From G963666705 sp963666705 (GTDB taxonomy: Bacteria > Pseudomonadota > Alphaproteobacteria > CADEGL01), in NCBI GenBank assembly GCA_963666705.2, contig CAXXKO010000006.1, positions 1 to 51,216 on the forward strand: a DNA stretch of 51,216 nt, given 5' to 3'. Made by a program: the position numbers and the translations under genes. Under the pieces are notes generated by a model. It saw only the letters and a list, made by a program, of their open reading frames with translations. It had not been told where the DNA came from and did not search any database. Below, piece after piece: positions 9,268 through 17,898 of the stretch; position 1 is the stretch's first letter; the number at the start of each line of letters is the position of its first letter.

Positions 9268-10293
9268 ATGGCTGACCGAATCAAAAAAGCCACGAATATT
9301 TGCATTACCTTAATGCCGCCCAAGTGGCCGGAGGTCACCGAGATTGCTGACGCCGCCGAGCGCGCTGGGATAAGTGACATTGGAATCGTGGATTCCCCAC
9401 TTGTTTCACGTGATCTCTACGTATCTTGCGTGGCATGTCTGCTCCAGACTGCCAAGCTTCGCGTTCAAACCGCGGTCACCAATCCGGTAACGCGCCATCC
9501 CTCGGTCACCGCCGGCAGTGCACTCTCGCTGTGTGAGCTGGCACCCGGCCGGGTCGTCATCGGGATCGCCACCGGTGACAGCGCGGTGTGGGGGGTGGGT
9601 CTAAAGCCGGCGAAAGTCGGCGAGCTTTGTGAATACATCGTTGCTTTGAAAGCGTTGCTGCGCGGAGAGGAGGCTATCTGGCGCGGCTCGTCCTTCCAAG
9701 GGCACTGGAAGGACTTCGATCCATCTTTGGCTCCACCGGTCTATGTTGCGTGCTCAGGACCCAAGACACTGAAGGCGTCCGCTCAGCTAGCCGATGGACT
9801 AATCATTGCGGAGATGGGCTATACACCCGCGGACATCGCTCACGTTCGCGCTCTTGTCGAGGAAGGGTGTGCGGAGGTTGGCCGTGATCCGGAGGAGCTC
9901 GACCTTTGGTGGGGCGCAGATGTGAGGTTCTCGGATAGCGTTGCCGACGCCACGGCAGCGGGGATAGCGTCAAGCTCGGTCTGGCTCACCATGGGCAGTA
10001 CCAAGGGCAAAAGGATTCCAGAAGGCTTTGTCCCCAAGCTCCGGCAGCTGCACGCCGACAGGTACAATCTCGAGAACTATGCGGGTAGTCGAGGTGAGCT
10101 TCTTGCGGAGCGAGCCCGAAAGCTAGGGCTCTATGACTGGCTGGTTGAGCGTTCCGCACGACTTTACGGTTCACCGGATGACGTAAGAAGCCGAATGGAT
10201 GAGCTTCGCGCGCTCGGAATTGAGAAGTGGTATTTGTGGCCGGAGGGTGACGATATCATCAAATCTATTAATAGCCTGGGGTCGATCATCTAA
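9268..10293 (+). CDS. LLM class flavin-dependent oxidoreductase
   Basis: The 341-residue product resembles bacterial luciferase-like monooxygenases and F420-dependent reductases. It has an (alpha/beta)8 pattern with IGIVDSPLVSRDLY, VQTAVTNPVTRHPSVTAG, LAPGRVVIGIATGDSAVW and, later, PPVYVACSGPKTLKASAQLADGLI. The last is the flavin/coenzyme phosphate-binding segment of this superfamily. FMN versus F420 use cannot be decided. Codon use is noticeably less GC-biased than in flanking genes (many AAA, ATT, CTT and TTG codons), suggesting recent acquisition. Its TAA stop overlaps the ATG of the cyclase gene (TAATG). Confidence 0.82.
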   Translation: MADRIKKATNICITLMPPKWPEVTEIADAAERAGISDIGIVDSPLVSRDLYVSCVACLLQTAKLRVQTAVTNPVTRHPSVTAGSALSLCELAPGRVVIGIATGDSAVWGVGLKPAKVGELCEYIVALKALLRGEEAIWRGSSFQGHWKDFDPSLAPPVYVACSGPKTLKASAQLADGLIIAEMGYTPADIAHVRALVEEGCAEVGRDPEELDLWWGADVRFSDSVADATAAGIASSSVWLTMGSTKGKRIPEGFVPKLRQLHADRYNLENYAGSRGELLAERARKLGLYDWLVERSARLYGSPDDVRSRMDELRALGIEKWYLWPEGDDIIKSINSLGSII

Positions 10294-11525
10294 TGTCCGC
10301 CGCCCTCATCGGGGCAACCGCCGAGGCCGCGGTTCAGGAGATCAGTGACTGGCTGATCGGCGAGGCCCTCGGCACCGTCGATCTCGAAGATCTGTTCCGG
10401 GCTCTCGGCGGGCGCTTGGTGAGCGCGGGCCTGCCACTCCTGCGCGGGCATCTCGCCATGCGCGCGCTGCACCCGATGTTCGAAACCGTCACCGTCACTT
10501 GGTGGCGCGAGGGTGGTGCCGAGACCGAGGAGATCGAGCATGGCGCGGACACGCGCGCGCGGTGGCTTGAAAGCCCGCTCTACCCCCTCGTCGAGCGCTT
10601 CCTGCCGCGGCTGCGCCACCGGCTCGAATCGCCGGGCGATTGGGAGCGCCACCCGATGCTGCACGAGTTTCGCCAGGCGGGCGGGACCGACTACCTGGCC
10701 ATCCTGACCCCGTTCGGCGATATCGAGACGGCCAGGGCGCGGCAGGACGGCGTCATCATCTCTTGGGTCTCGGACCGGCCGGGCGGGTTCACCGATGGCG
10801 AGGTTGCGGTCCTGGAGCGGCTCCAGCTCCGACTCGCTGTCGCCTGCAAGATGGCCAAGCGCGAGGAGACGGCCGCCAACGTGGTGGCGGCCTATCTGGG
10901 GGCGGACGCCGGGCGCCGCGTGCTCGACGGCAATATCCAGCTCGGCGACGGCGAGGCGATCGAGGCCGTCATCTGGTTCGCCGACCTGCGCGGCTCGACG
11001 GCGCTGGCCGACCGGATGGGTGAGCCCGCGTTCCTCGCCACCCTCAACAGCTTCTTCGCGTGCGCGGCCGGGCCGGTGCTGAGCCATGGTGGCGAGGTCC
11101 TGAAGTTCATCGGCGATGCCGTCCTCGCGATCTTTCCCCTGGCGGGCCCAGACGGCGCCCAGGGCGCCGCCCAACGCGCGTTGGCCGCGGCCCGCGAGAC
11201 GGAGAGCCGCATGGCCGCCCTCAACGCGGCACGCGTCGAGGCGTCGGAAACCAACCTCGATTACGGCCTCGGCCTTCACACGGGCGAGGTGCTGTTCGGC
11301 AACATCGGCGTTGCCGAGCGCGTCGAGTTCACGGTGATCGGCGTGGCGGCCAACGTGGCCGTCCGTCTCCAGGAGCTGACCAAGGACCTGGGCACCCCCG
11401 TCCTGGCGTCCGCCGAGTTCGCCCGCGCGTTGCCGATTAACTGGCGGTCGCTGGGCGAGCACCGACTGCGCGGGGTCGCCGAGCCGCGCGAGGCGTTCGC
11501 CCCGCCGGCACTGGGAAGCGTTTGA
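10293..11525 (+). CDS. Class III adenylate/guanylate cyclase
   Basis: A 410-residue protein. The first ~190 residues are a soluble sensor-like region (GAF-like by pattern, with WVSDRPGGFTDGEVAVLERLQLRLAV leading into a short helix). The class III catalytic domain occupies about 215-395. The metal Asp is in WFADLRGSTALADRM; the base-recognising Lys and second metal Asp are in EVLKFIGDAVLAIFP; the transition-state Asn/Arg are in VIGVAANVAVRLQ. The Lys favours ATP, so cAMP is the likely product. No membrane segments are seen. It overlaps the preceding gene by one base, and the rpsD promoter lies across its stop codon. Confidence 0.88.
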   Translation: MSAALIGATAEAAVQEISDWLIGEALGTVDLEDLFRALGGRLVSAGLPLLRGHLAMRALHPMFETVTVTWWREGGAETEEIEHGADTRARWLESPLYPLVERFLPRLRHRLESPGDWERHPMLHEFRQAGGTDYLAILTPFGDIETARARQDGVIISWVSDRPGGFTDGEVAVLERLQLRLAVACKMAKREETAANVVAAYLGADAGRRVLDGNIQLGDGEAIEAVIWFADLRGSTALADRMGEPAFLATLNSFFACAAGPVLSHGGEVLKFIGDAVLAIFPLAGPDGAQGAAQRALAAARETESRMAALNAARVEASETNLDYGLGLHTGEVLFGNIGVAERVEFTVIGVAANVAVRLQELTKDLGTPVLASAEFARALPINWRSLGEHRLRGVAEPREAFAPPALGSV

Positions 11526-11549
11526 CACGGCGGCCGGCCGCCGTATACT
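11522..11549 (+). promoter_or_regulatory. Sigma-70-type promoter for rpsD
   Basis: TTGACA at 11522-11527 and TATACT at 11544-11549 are separated by 16 bp. This is a near-consensus housekeeping promoter about 95 bp upstream of rpsD. The -35 box overlaps the TGA stop of the cyclase gene. The leader that follows contains two short GC hairpins (11571-11584 and 11586-11605), which might serve S4 autoregulation, but that is not shown by sequence alone. Confidence 0.75.
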
Positions 11550-11645
11550 CCGCGCCACTTCGGAGAACGTGGGTCCAAGGACCCCGCCCGTCCCAACGCG
11601 CGGGCCTATCCGGACAACAACACCGGCCAGACTCGGGATGGAAAC

Positions 11646-12260
11646 ATGAGCAAGCGAATTGCGGCCAAATACAAGATCAATCGGCGCCTCGGCGTCAACC
11701 TCTGGGGCCGGCCCAAGAGCCCCATCAACAAGCGCGAATACGGCCCCGGGCAGCACGGCCAGCGGCGGCGCAAGCCGTCGGACTTCGGCACCCAGCTCAA
11801 GGCCAAGCAGAAGCTCAAGGGATATTACGGCAATATCACCGAGCGGCAGTTCCGGCGCACCTACGCCGAGGCGGTACGCCGCCGGGGCGACACCGAGGAG
11901 AACCTGATCGAGCTTCTCGAGCGGCGCCTCGATGCCGTCGTCTACCGCATGAAGTTCGTGCCCACGGTGTTCGCCGCGCGCCAGTTCGTGAACCACGGCC
12001 ACATCAAGGTCAACGGTAAACGGGTCAATATCCCATCCTTCCGGGTGAAGGACGGTGACGTGATCGAGGTCAAGGACGGCTCACGCGAGGTGCCCATGGT
12101 CCTCCAGGCCGTGGATTCGCCGGAGCGCGAGGTGCCCGACTACATGGACGTGGACCATCAGAAGATGCATGGCACCTTCGTCCGCGGCCCCAAGCCGACG
12201 GACGTACCGTACCCCGTCCAGATGGAGCCCAACCTGGTCATCGAGTTCTATTCGCGGTAG
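11646..12260 (+). CDS. rpsD: 30S ribosomal protein S4
   Basis: The 204-residue primary rRNA-binding protein nucleates assembly of the 30S body. It is recognised by the alphaproteobacterial N terminus (MSKRIAAKYKINRRLGVNLWG), the segment REYGPGQHGQRRRKPSDFG and the S4 RNA-binding motif around RQFVNHGHIKVNGKRVNIPSF, ending in PNLVIEFYSR. Full length. It is monocistronic here, with its own strong promoter upstream and a hairpin terminator 22 bp after the stop, unlike enteric bacteria where rpsD lies in the alpha operon. Confidence 0.97.
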   Translation: MSKRIAAKYKINRRLGVNLWGRPKSPINKREYGPGQHGQRRRKPSDFGTQLKAKQKLKGYYGNITERQFRRTYAEAVRRRGDTEENLIELLERRLDAVVYRMKFVPTVFAARQFVNHGHIKVNGKRVNIPSFRVKDGDVIEVKDGSREVPMVLQAVDSPEREVPDYMDVDHQKMHGTFVRGPKPTDVPYPVQMEPNLVIEFYSR

Positions 12261-12282
12261 GCGATTCCCACCACCCCACGAA

Positions 12283-12310
12283 AAACGGCGCCCGCCACCG
12301 GGCGCCGTTT
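12283..12310. terminator. Bidirectional rho-independent terminator
   Basis: A perfect 11-bp stem (AAACGGCGCCC paired with GGGCGCCGTTT) with a 6-base loop lies between convergent rpsD and grxD. The A-tract on one side and T-tract on the other mean it can terminate transcription from both directions. Confidence 0.88.
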
Positions 12311-12332
12311 CGATTCGACTCGCAAGTGGTCG

Positions 12333-12668
12333 TCAGGCGGCGCTCTTCACGCCCTTCTCCTGGAACAGCTCCTTGAGCTCGCCCGTCTGTGCCATCTCGC
12401 GGATGATGTCGCAGCCGCCGATGAACTCGCCCTTGACGTAGAGCTGGGGGATGGTCGGCCACTGGCTGAATTCCTTGATGCCCTCACGGACCTCGGGGTC
12501 CTGCAGCACATCAACGCTCCCGTACTCGACGCCGAGATAGTCCAGCACCTGCACCACGGCGGCCGAGAAGCCGCATTGCGGGAAGCTCGGCGAGCCCTTC
12601 ATGAAGATGACGACGTCCTTCGCGGTGACTTCGGCCTGGAGGCGGTCGTAGGTCTCTTTTTCGATCAT
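12333..12668 (-). CDS. grxD: Monothiol glutaredoxin, Grx4/GrxD family
   Basis: A 111-residue CGFS-type glutaredoxin that binds and transfers 2Fe-2S clusters, often as a complex with BolA. The single active Cys is at residue 32 in FPQCGFSAAVVQ. The glutathione-binding segments WPTIPQLYVKGEFIGGCDI and the leading MKGSPSFP are all present. The gene follows bolA on the same strand after 50 bp. This pairing is conserved in proteobacteria and supports an iron-sulphur trafficking or iron-sensing role. Its 3' end faces the shared terminator with rpsD. Confidence 0.95.
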   Translation of the reverse strand: MIEKETYDRLQAEVTAKDVVIFMKGSPSFPQCGFSAAVVQVLDYLGVEYGSVDVLQDPEVREGIKEFSQWPTIPQLYVKGEFIGGCDIIREMAQTGELKELFQEKGVKSAA

Positions 12669-12718
12669 GCTGCGGTTCCCGAATGTTGGGGTGGGTGAAT
12701 GGTCGCGCCGCGCGCTGC

Positions 12719-12958
12719 TCAGCCGTCGTCGGGGACGGCCGTCTGGATCGCCAGTGCGTGCAACTCGTTGCCTATGCGGCCCTGGAGGGCCTGGTAGACG
12801 AGCTGGTGTTGTTGGACGCGGTTCTTGCCCTCGAAGACCCGGGATACGACCTGGGCTGCGTAGTGATCACCGTCCCCGCGCAAGTCCTCGATCGAGACTT
12901 GCGCGTCCGGCAACGCCTCCTTGATCAGGCGCTCGATCTCCGCGGCGTCCATCGCCAT
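12719..12958 (-). CDS. BolA family protein
   Basis: A 79-residue BolA/IbaG-type protein with the class II KH-like fold: an N-terminal helix (AAEIERLIKEALPDAQ), then a strand pair (VSIEDLRGDGDHYAAQVVS), then the signature RVQQHQLVYQALQGRIGNELHALAIQT with the conserved C-terminal His used as a cluster ligand. ATG 12958 is chosen; upstream in-frame codons are unconserved. It lies between purL and grxD and probably forms the BolA-glutaredoxin heterocomplex with the latter. Confidence 0.92.
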   Translation of the reverse strand: MAMDAAEIERLIKEALPDAQVSIEDLRGDGDHYAAQVVSRVFEGKNRVQQHQLVYQALQGRIGNELHALAIQTAVPDDG

Positions 12959-12991
12959 GGCTGTCCCTCTGCTCCCTTTCAGCAAGGCTCC

Positions 12992-15178
12992 CTAGCGGAC
13001 TTCGATATAGGCCGGAAGCCACTCTTCGTGGGCATCTCGCAGGTCCGATACGGATATAAGATTGGTGTCGTCGAGTGTCAACGCGGCGCCACCCGTCGTG
13101 CCGATCGGAATCGCCGGCACGCCCGCCTCGCGGGCGGCGGCGAGCATCGCCTCGGGCTCGGCCGTCGTCAGCACGTAGCGCCCCTGGTCCTCGCCGAAGA
13201 GCCAGGCGTGGGCTGGCGGGCCGTCCGCTGGGGCCGCGATACTGGCACCCATCCCGCCCGCGAGGCACATCTCCGCCAATGCGATCAGGAGGCCGCCGTC
13301 CGAGATATCGTGGCAGGCGGTCACCCGGCCGGCTTCGATCTGTCCCCGAACGAAATCGCCGTTGCGGCGCTCGGCCACGAGGTCGACCGGCGGTGGCGCC
13401 CCCGCCTCCCGACCCGCCACCTCGCGCAGGTAGAGCGAGCAGCCGAGCCAGCCGCGCGTCTCACCGACCAGCAGGATGGTCTCTCCGGCTGCGTGCGGGC
13501 CGATCCCGACGACCCGCCCCAGATCCTCGATGAGCCCGACCCCACCGACCACGGGCGTGGGCAGGATGCCGCTGCCCTCGGTCTCGTTGTAGAAGGAGAC
13601 GTTGCCGGAGACGACGGGGAAGTCGAGAGCGCGGCAGGCCTCGGCCATGCCCTCGACACAGCCTGCGAATTGGCCCATGACGCGCGGCCGCTCGGGGTTG
13701 CCGAAATTCAGGTTGTCGGTGACGGCGAGGGGGCGCGCACCCACGGCCGTCAGGTTGCGCCACGCCTCGGCCACCGCCTGGGCGCCGCCGCGGCGGGGGT
13801 CCGCGGCGCAGTAGCGCGGCGTGCAGTCCGTCGTCATCGCGAGGCCGCGGCCCGTATCCCGAATTCGGACCACGCCCGCGTCCCCCCCTGGACGGATCAC
13901 CGTATCGCCCATGATGAGGTGGTCGTACTGTTCCCAGATCCAGCGCTTGCTGGCCAGGTCGGGGCAGGCGATGAGGCGGCGGAGCGCCTCGGCCGGGTCG
14001 GCGGCCGGAACCTCGGCGGAGGCCAGCTCGGGTGCGGGCGGTGTTGCCTCGCGCGGCCGGTCGTATTCGGGCGCCTGCTCGACCAGCGGGGTGACGGCGA
14101 TGTCCGCAACCACCGCGCCATCCGCCGTGAGGACCAGGCGCCCCGTCTCCGTCACCTGGCCGATGACGGCGAAATCGAGGTCCCACTTCTCGAAGACGGC
14201 GCGCGCCGCGTCCTCGCACCCTGGGCGCAACACCATGAGCATGCGCTCCTGGCTCTCCGAGAGCATGATCTCATACGGCGTCATGCCGGTCTCGCGCAGG
14301 GGCACGCGGTCGAGGTCGAGCTCGATGCCAACTCCGCCCTTGGACGACATCTCGACCGAGGAGCTGGTGAGCCCCGCCGCACCCATGTCCTGGATGGCGA
14401 CGATGGCGTCCGTGGCCATCAGCTCGAGACAGGCCTCGAGCAGCAGCTTCTCGGTGAAGGGGTCACCGACCTGGACGGTGGGGCGTTTCTCCTCGATGTC
14501 GGCGCCGAACTCGGCCGAGGCCACGGTGGCGCCGTGTATGCCGTCGCGCCCGGTCTTCGAGCCCACATAGACCACCGGGTTGCCCGGCCCCGCCGCGGCC
14601 GAATAGAAGATGCGGTCCGCCGGCGCCAGGCCGACGGTCATGGCGTTTACCAGGATGTTGCCGTTGAAGCTCTCGTGGAACTGGCACTCCCCGGCCACCG
14701 TGGGCACGCCGATGCAGTTGCCGTATCCGCCGATGCCGGCCACCACGCCCGCGACCAGGTGCCGCGTCTTGGGGTGGTCGGGCGCCCCGAAGCGGAGCGC
14801 GTTGAGGTTTGCGATAGGCCGCGCACCCATGGTGAAGACGTCGCGCAGGATGCCGCCCACGCCCGTCGCCGCCCCCTGGTAGGGCTCGATGAAGGAGGGG
14901 TGGTTGTGGCTCTCGATCTTGAAGACGACGGCGAGGCCATCGCCGATATCGACGACGCCGGCGTTCTCGCCCGGTCCCTGGATCACTTGCGGGCCTTCCG
15001 TCGGCAGAGTGCGCAGCCAGCGCTTCGAGGTCTTGTAGGAGCAATGCTCGCTCCACATGACGGAGAAGATGCCGAGCTCCGTCAAGTTGGGCACCCGCCC
15101 CATGATGTCGAGCACGCGGTCGTACTCCTGCGCCGAAAGTCCGTGTTCGGCGACGATCTCGGGAGTGATTTCCTTCAC
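12992..15178 (-). CDS. purL: Phosphoribosylformylglycinamidine synthase subunit PurL
   Basis: The large ATP-binding synthetase subunit of FGAM synthase (step 4 of de novo purine synthesis). At 728 residues it matches the small, three-component (PurS/Q/L) type rather than the ~1,300-residue fused enzyme. Motifs include WSEHCSYKTSKRWLRTL, IKIESHNHPSFIEPYQGAATGVGGI (as FKIESHNHPS), DMGAAGLTSSSVEM and, in the second half, DNLNFGNPERP and HDISDGGLLIALAEM. It overlaps purQ by four bases (ATGA-type coupling). A very long plus-strand frame across this gene is only its shadow. Confidence 0.97.
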   Translation of the reverse strand: MKEITPEIVAEHGLSAQEYDRVLDIMGRVPNLTELGIFSVMWSEHCSYKTSKRWLRTLPTEGPQVIQGPGENAGVVDIGDGLAVVFKIESHNHPSFIEPYQGAATGVGGILRDVFTMGARPIANLNALRFGAPDHPKTRHLVAGVVAGIGGYGNCIGVPTVAGECQFHESFNGNILVNAMTVGLAPADRIFYSAAAGPGNPVVYVGSKTGRDGIHGATVASAEFGADIEEKRPTVQVGDPFTEKLLLEACLELMATDAIVAIQDMGAAGLTSSSVEMSSKGGVGIELDLDRVPLRETGMTPYEIMLSESQERMLMVLRPGCEDAARAVFEKWDLDFAVIGQVTETGRLVLTADGAVVADIAVTPLVEQAPEYDRPREATPPAPELASAEVPAADPAEALRRLIACPDLASKRWIWEQYDHLIMGDTVIRPGGDAGVVRIRDTGRGLAMTTDCTPRYCAADPRRGGAQAVAEAWRNLTAVGARPLAVTDNLNFGNPERPRVMGQFAGCVEGMAEACRALDFPVVSGNVSFYNETEGSGILPTPVVGGVGLIEDLGRVVGIGPHAAGETILLVGETRGWLGCSLYLREVAGREAGAPPPVDLVAERRNGDFVRGQIEAGRVTACHDISDGGLLIALAEMCLAGGMGASIAAPADGPPAHAWLFGEDQGRYVLTTAEPEAMLAAAREAGVPAIPIGTTGGAALTLDDTNLISVSDLRDAHEEWLPAYIEVR

Positions 15179-15864
15179 GCCAGCGCCGCCGCGAGGCCGC
15201 CGAACAGCGCCAGGCCGTCGATGCCGCCGATGAATGCTTCGGTCGCGTTCTCGGGATGGGGCATGAGGCCGAGCACGGTCTTCGAATTGTTGAAGATGCC
15301 GGCGATGTTGCGGGCCGAGCCGTTGGGGTTGGCCGCGTCCGTGGCCTCGCCCTCGGGCGTCGTGTAGCGGAAGGCGACGCGCCCCGTCTGCTCCAGCCGG
15401 TCGAGGGTCTCGGGATCGGCGAAATAGTTGCCGTCGTGGTGCGCCACGGGCACGCGCAGGACCTGCCCCGCTTCATACCCGCTCGTGAACAGGCTCTGGC
15501 TGGTCTCGACCCGGATATGGACGTCCCGGCAGACGAACTTGAGGCCGGCGTTGCGCATCAGCGCCCCTGGCAGCAACCCCGCCTCGGTCAGGATCTGGAA
15601 GCCGTTGCAGACACCGAGGGTCGGCACGCCCGCCTCGGCCCGGCGCCGGACCTCGCGCATGACCGGGGAATGCACCGCCATGGCGCCCGCGCGCAGGTAA
15701 TCGCCGTAGGTGAAGCCGCCGGGGACGACGATCAGGTCCACATCGTCGAACTCCGTGTCCCGGTGCCAGACGGTGAGCGGTGGCCGCCCCGTCGTCCGGG
15801 CGAGTGCCTCGATCATGTCGCGGTCGCGGTTCGATCCCGGGAAGACGATGACGGCGGCTTTCAT
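15175..15864 (-). CDS. purQ: Phosphoribosylformylglycinamidine synthase subunit PurQ
   Basis: Class I glutamine amidotransferase subunit that supplies ammonia to PurL. In the 229-residue product the nucleophile is Cys86 in LGVCNGFQILTEAGLLPGAL. The His/Glu pair is in LGLMPHPENATEAFIGG near the C terminus, and the start VIVFPGSNRDRDM is typical. The gene overlaps purL by four bases and follows purS after 10 bp, the usual S-Q-L stoichiometric operon. Confidence 0.97.
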   Translation of the reverse strand: MKAAVIVFPGSNRDRDMIEALARTTGRPPLTVWHRDTEFDDVDLIVVPGGFTYGDYLRAGAMAVHSPVMREVRRRAEAGVPTLGVCNGFQILTEAGLLPGALMRNAGLKFVCRDVHIRVETSQSLFTSGYEAGQVLRVPVAHHDGNYFADPETLDRLEQTGRVAFRYTTPEGEATDAANPNGSARNIAGIFNNSKTVLGLMPHPENATEAFIGGIDGLALFGGLAAALA

Positions 15865-15874
15865 GTCCCGACCA

Positions 15875-16117
15875 TCACCCTCCGAGATCGATCGTATAGT
15901 TCTCGATCACGGGGTTGGCCAGGAGCTGGGCGCACATGCGCTCGACCTCGGCGCGGGCCAGCACCGCGTCCGTCTCCGCGATGTCGAGCTCCAGGTACTT
16001 GCCTTGGCGCACCCCGGCCACGCCCTTGAAGCCGAGCGCGCCGAGCGCGTTCTGGATCGCTTTGCCCTGAGGATCGAGGACCCCAGCCTTGAGGGTGACG
16101 TGGACGCGCGCCTTCAT
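15875..16117 (-). CDS. purS: Phosphoribosylformylglycinamidine synthase subunit PurS
   Basis: An 80-residue dimeric bridging subunit of the FGAM synthase complex. MKARVHVTLKAGVLDPQGKAI, then ALGFKGVAGVRQGKYLELDI and the final MCAQLLANPVIENYTID, match PurS along its whole length. Its start directly abuts the purC stop, as in many alphaproteobacteria. Confidence 0.95.
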   Translation of the reverse strand: MKARVHVTLKAGVLDPQGKAIQNALGALGFKGVAGVRQGKYLELDIAETDAVLARAEVERMCAQLLANPVIENYTIDLGG

Positions 16118-16882
16118 CTATTGCATCGTCGCCGGGCCCTTGAGGTCGCGCGGGCCGGCCTCGGGTAGGATGCCGAGGCGCCGGGCCACCTCCTGATAGG
16201 CTTCGACGATGCTGCCAAGGTCACGACGGAACCGATCCTTGTCCATGCTTTCGTTGGTCTCCGCGTCCCACAGGCGGCAGGAATCGGGCGAAATTTCGTC
16301 CGCGAGGACGATGCGCATCTCCTCGTCGTTCCACAAGCGGCCGTACTCGAGCTTGAAGTCCACGAGCTTGATGCCGACACCGAGGAAGAGGCCGGAGAGG
16401 AAATCGTTGATGCGGAGGCTCATCGCCATCATGTCGTCGAGGTCCTGGGGGGCGGCCCAGCCAAAGGCGGTGATATGCTCCTCGCTCACCAAGGGGTCGC
16501 CGAGCTCATCGTTCTTGTAATAATACTCGACGATCGAGCGCGGCAGGATCGTCCGCTCGGGCACGCCCAGGCGCTTGCATAGCGATCCGGCCGCGATGTT
16601 GCGCACGACCACCTCGACGGGGATGATCTCGACCTCGCGGACGAGTTGCTCGCGCATGTTGAGGCGGCGCACGAAATGGGTCGGCACGCCGATTTCGGCG
16701 AGGCGCATCATCAGGTATTCGGAAATGCGGTTGTTGAGCACCCCCTTGCCGGTGATGACGCCTTGCTTCTGGTTGTTGAAGGCGGTGGCGTCGTCCTTGA
16801 AATACTGCACGATGGTACCCGGCTCGGGTCCCTCGAACAGGACCTTCGCCTTGCCCTCGTAGATGCGTCTGCGTCTGGCCAT
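16118..16882 (-). CDS. purC: SAICAR synthase
   Basis: Phosphoribosylaminoimidazole-succinocarboxamide synthase joins aspartate to CAIR using ATP. The 254-residue product has YEGKAKVLFEGPEPGTIVQYFKDDATAFN at the N terminus, VEIIPVEVVVRNIAAGS and the signature LVDFKLEYGRL, then DEISPDSCRLWD. It is the first gene of the purC-S-Q-L-bolA-grxD run. The 146-bp gap upstream (16883-17028) should hold the operon promoter; a TATGAT-like -10 on the minus strand near 16981-16986 is visible, but its -35 is weak. Confidence 0.96.
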   Translation of the reverse strand: MARRRRIYEGKAKVLFEGPEPGTIVQYFKDDATAFNNQKQGVITGKGVLNNRISEYLMMRLAEIGVPTHFVRRLNMREQLVREVEIIPVEVVVRNIAAGSLCKRLGVPERTILPRSIVEYYYKNDELGDPLVSEEHITAFGWAAPQDLDDMMAMSLRINDFLSGLFLGVGIKLVDFKLEYGRLWNDEEMRIVLADEISPDSCRLWDAETNESMDKDRFRRDLGSIVEAYQEVARRLGILPEAGPRDLKGPATMQ

Positions 16883-17028
16883 GATTGGTCGCCGGTCTTG
16901 GAGGAGGGTGCGGTCGCAAAAGAGAGCGCGTACGAAGAACCCCCTTCGCCCCCCGAAAACGACAGCGCCCTGGATTGGCTATCATATAGCAATAGCTCGC
17001 GGGCAAAACAATGGTCGCTGGGGTGTCC

Positions 17029-17787
17029 CTACCGCTCCACCGGCTCGAATGGCGCTTCGCCCGGCTTGCCGTCGGCGTAGAGCCATTGCGGGCCGCGCTC
17101 ATCGTCTCCTGCCCGGGGCAGCGCGAGCAGCGCGCTCGAGACCGTTCCGAAGCCGAAGGAGGTCACGATCGTCATGGCTTCCCGTGACTCGGAGCCAGCC
17201 TCGTGCTCGCGCGCCGCCAGGAGGGCGATCCAGGCGTTCCACTGGCCGCTGTCGGGATCCGGGGCGGGGGCGGCGCGGAATTGCGGCAGATAGTGGCGGA
17301 TGCGGGGACTTGCGGGGTCGTTGAAATCGTGGGCGGTGACCATGCCAAGGCCCTCGGGGATCTCCTCGATATGGACGGCTCCCCCACCCCCGGGGCCTTC
17401 GCCCTTGATCCACCAGGCATCGCGGTCGTCGGCGACGATCAGGTTGAAGCCGCGGTAAGCGCTTGCGTCGAGATCGCGGAAGGCCGTCTCGGCACCGGCC
17501 GCGTCCGCGTTGTCGAGCGCCTCCAACACCAACTCGCCCCGGCTGCGCAGCAGCTCGTCGGGGCCGAGCGTACCCGGGCGGTTGAGGACGCAAGCGACCA
17601 CGCCGTCGTCGTTGAGACCCATCCAGCTACCGCCCGCGAGCTCGTCGAACCCGGCGACGATGTCCGGCCGGTCGGGCCAATGGCGGCCAGGCGGCCGCGC
17701 CGGCCGCGCGGCCATCTCGTCGCGGTTGGCGGCGATAAGGATGGGCCAGGCATGGCCGGGGCGGCGCAGGACGACGACGGTGCACAT
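17029..17787 (-). CDS. NRDE family (TANGO2-like) protein
   Basis: The 252-residue protein begins MCTVVVLRR and contains LIAANRDEMAARP, the NRDE motif that names the family. Then come GGSWMGLNDDGVVACVLNR and RGFNLIVADD. Cys2 after the initiator Met is the position proposed as an N-terminal nucleophile, and an Ntn-hydrolase-like fold is suspected from family comparisons. Animal TANGO2 has been linked to lipid or haem handling; no bacterial reaction can be asserted. ATG 17787 is preferred over the upstream in-frame start because it places Cys at position 2. Confidence 0.85.
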   Translation of the reverse strand: MCTVVVLRRPGHAWPILIAANRDEMAARPARPPGRHWPDRPDIVAGFDELAGGSWMGLNDDGVVACVLNRPGTLGPDELLRSRGELVLEALDNADAAGAETAFRDLDASAYRGFNLIVADDRDAWWIKGEGPGGGGAVHIEEIPEGLGMVTAHDFNDPASPRIRHYLPQFRAAPAPDPDSGQWNAWIALLAAREHEAGSESREAMTIVTSFGFGTVSSALLALPRAGDDERGPQWLYADGKPGEAPFEPVER

Positions 17788-17898
17788 GGAAGTTTCGCCT
17801 ACCACGGGGGCGCGCGGGGCGCTAAATAATAATCAGACACGGGGGCGGGCGGTTGGCGCCACGCCCGAGGGGGTTTGGACGAAGGGAGTTGACGGCGA

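Noticed and set aside
10290..12002. A 570-codon minus-strand frame opposite the cyclase and rpsD
   Set aside because: Both plus-strand genes are unmistakable, and the antisense frame crosses the promoter and gene boundary without any family signature.
12683..15367. An 894-codon open frame on the plus strand
   Set aside because: It is antisense to purL, bolA and part of purQ, which have full family motifs. Its translation is Arg/Ala/Gly/Asp-rich with no domain, a normal artefact of high-GC coding DNA.
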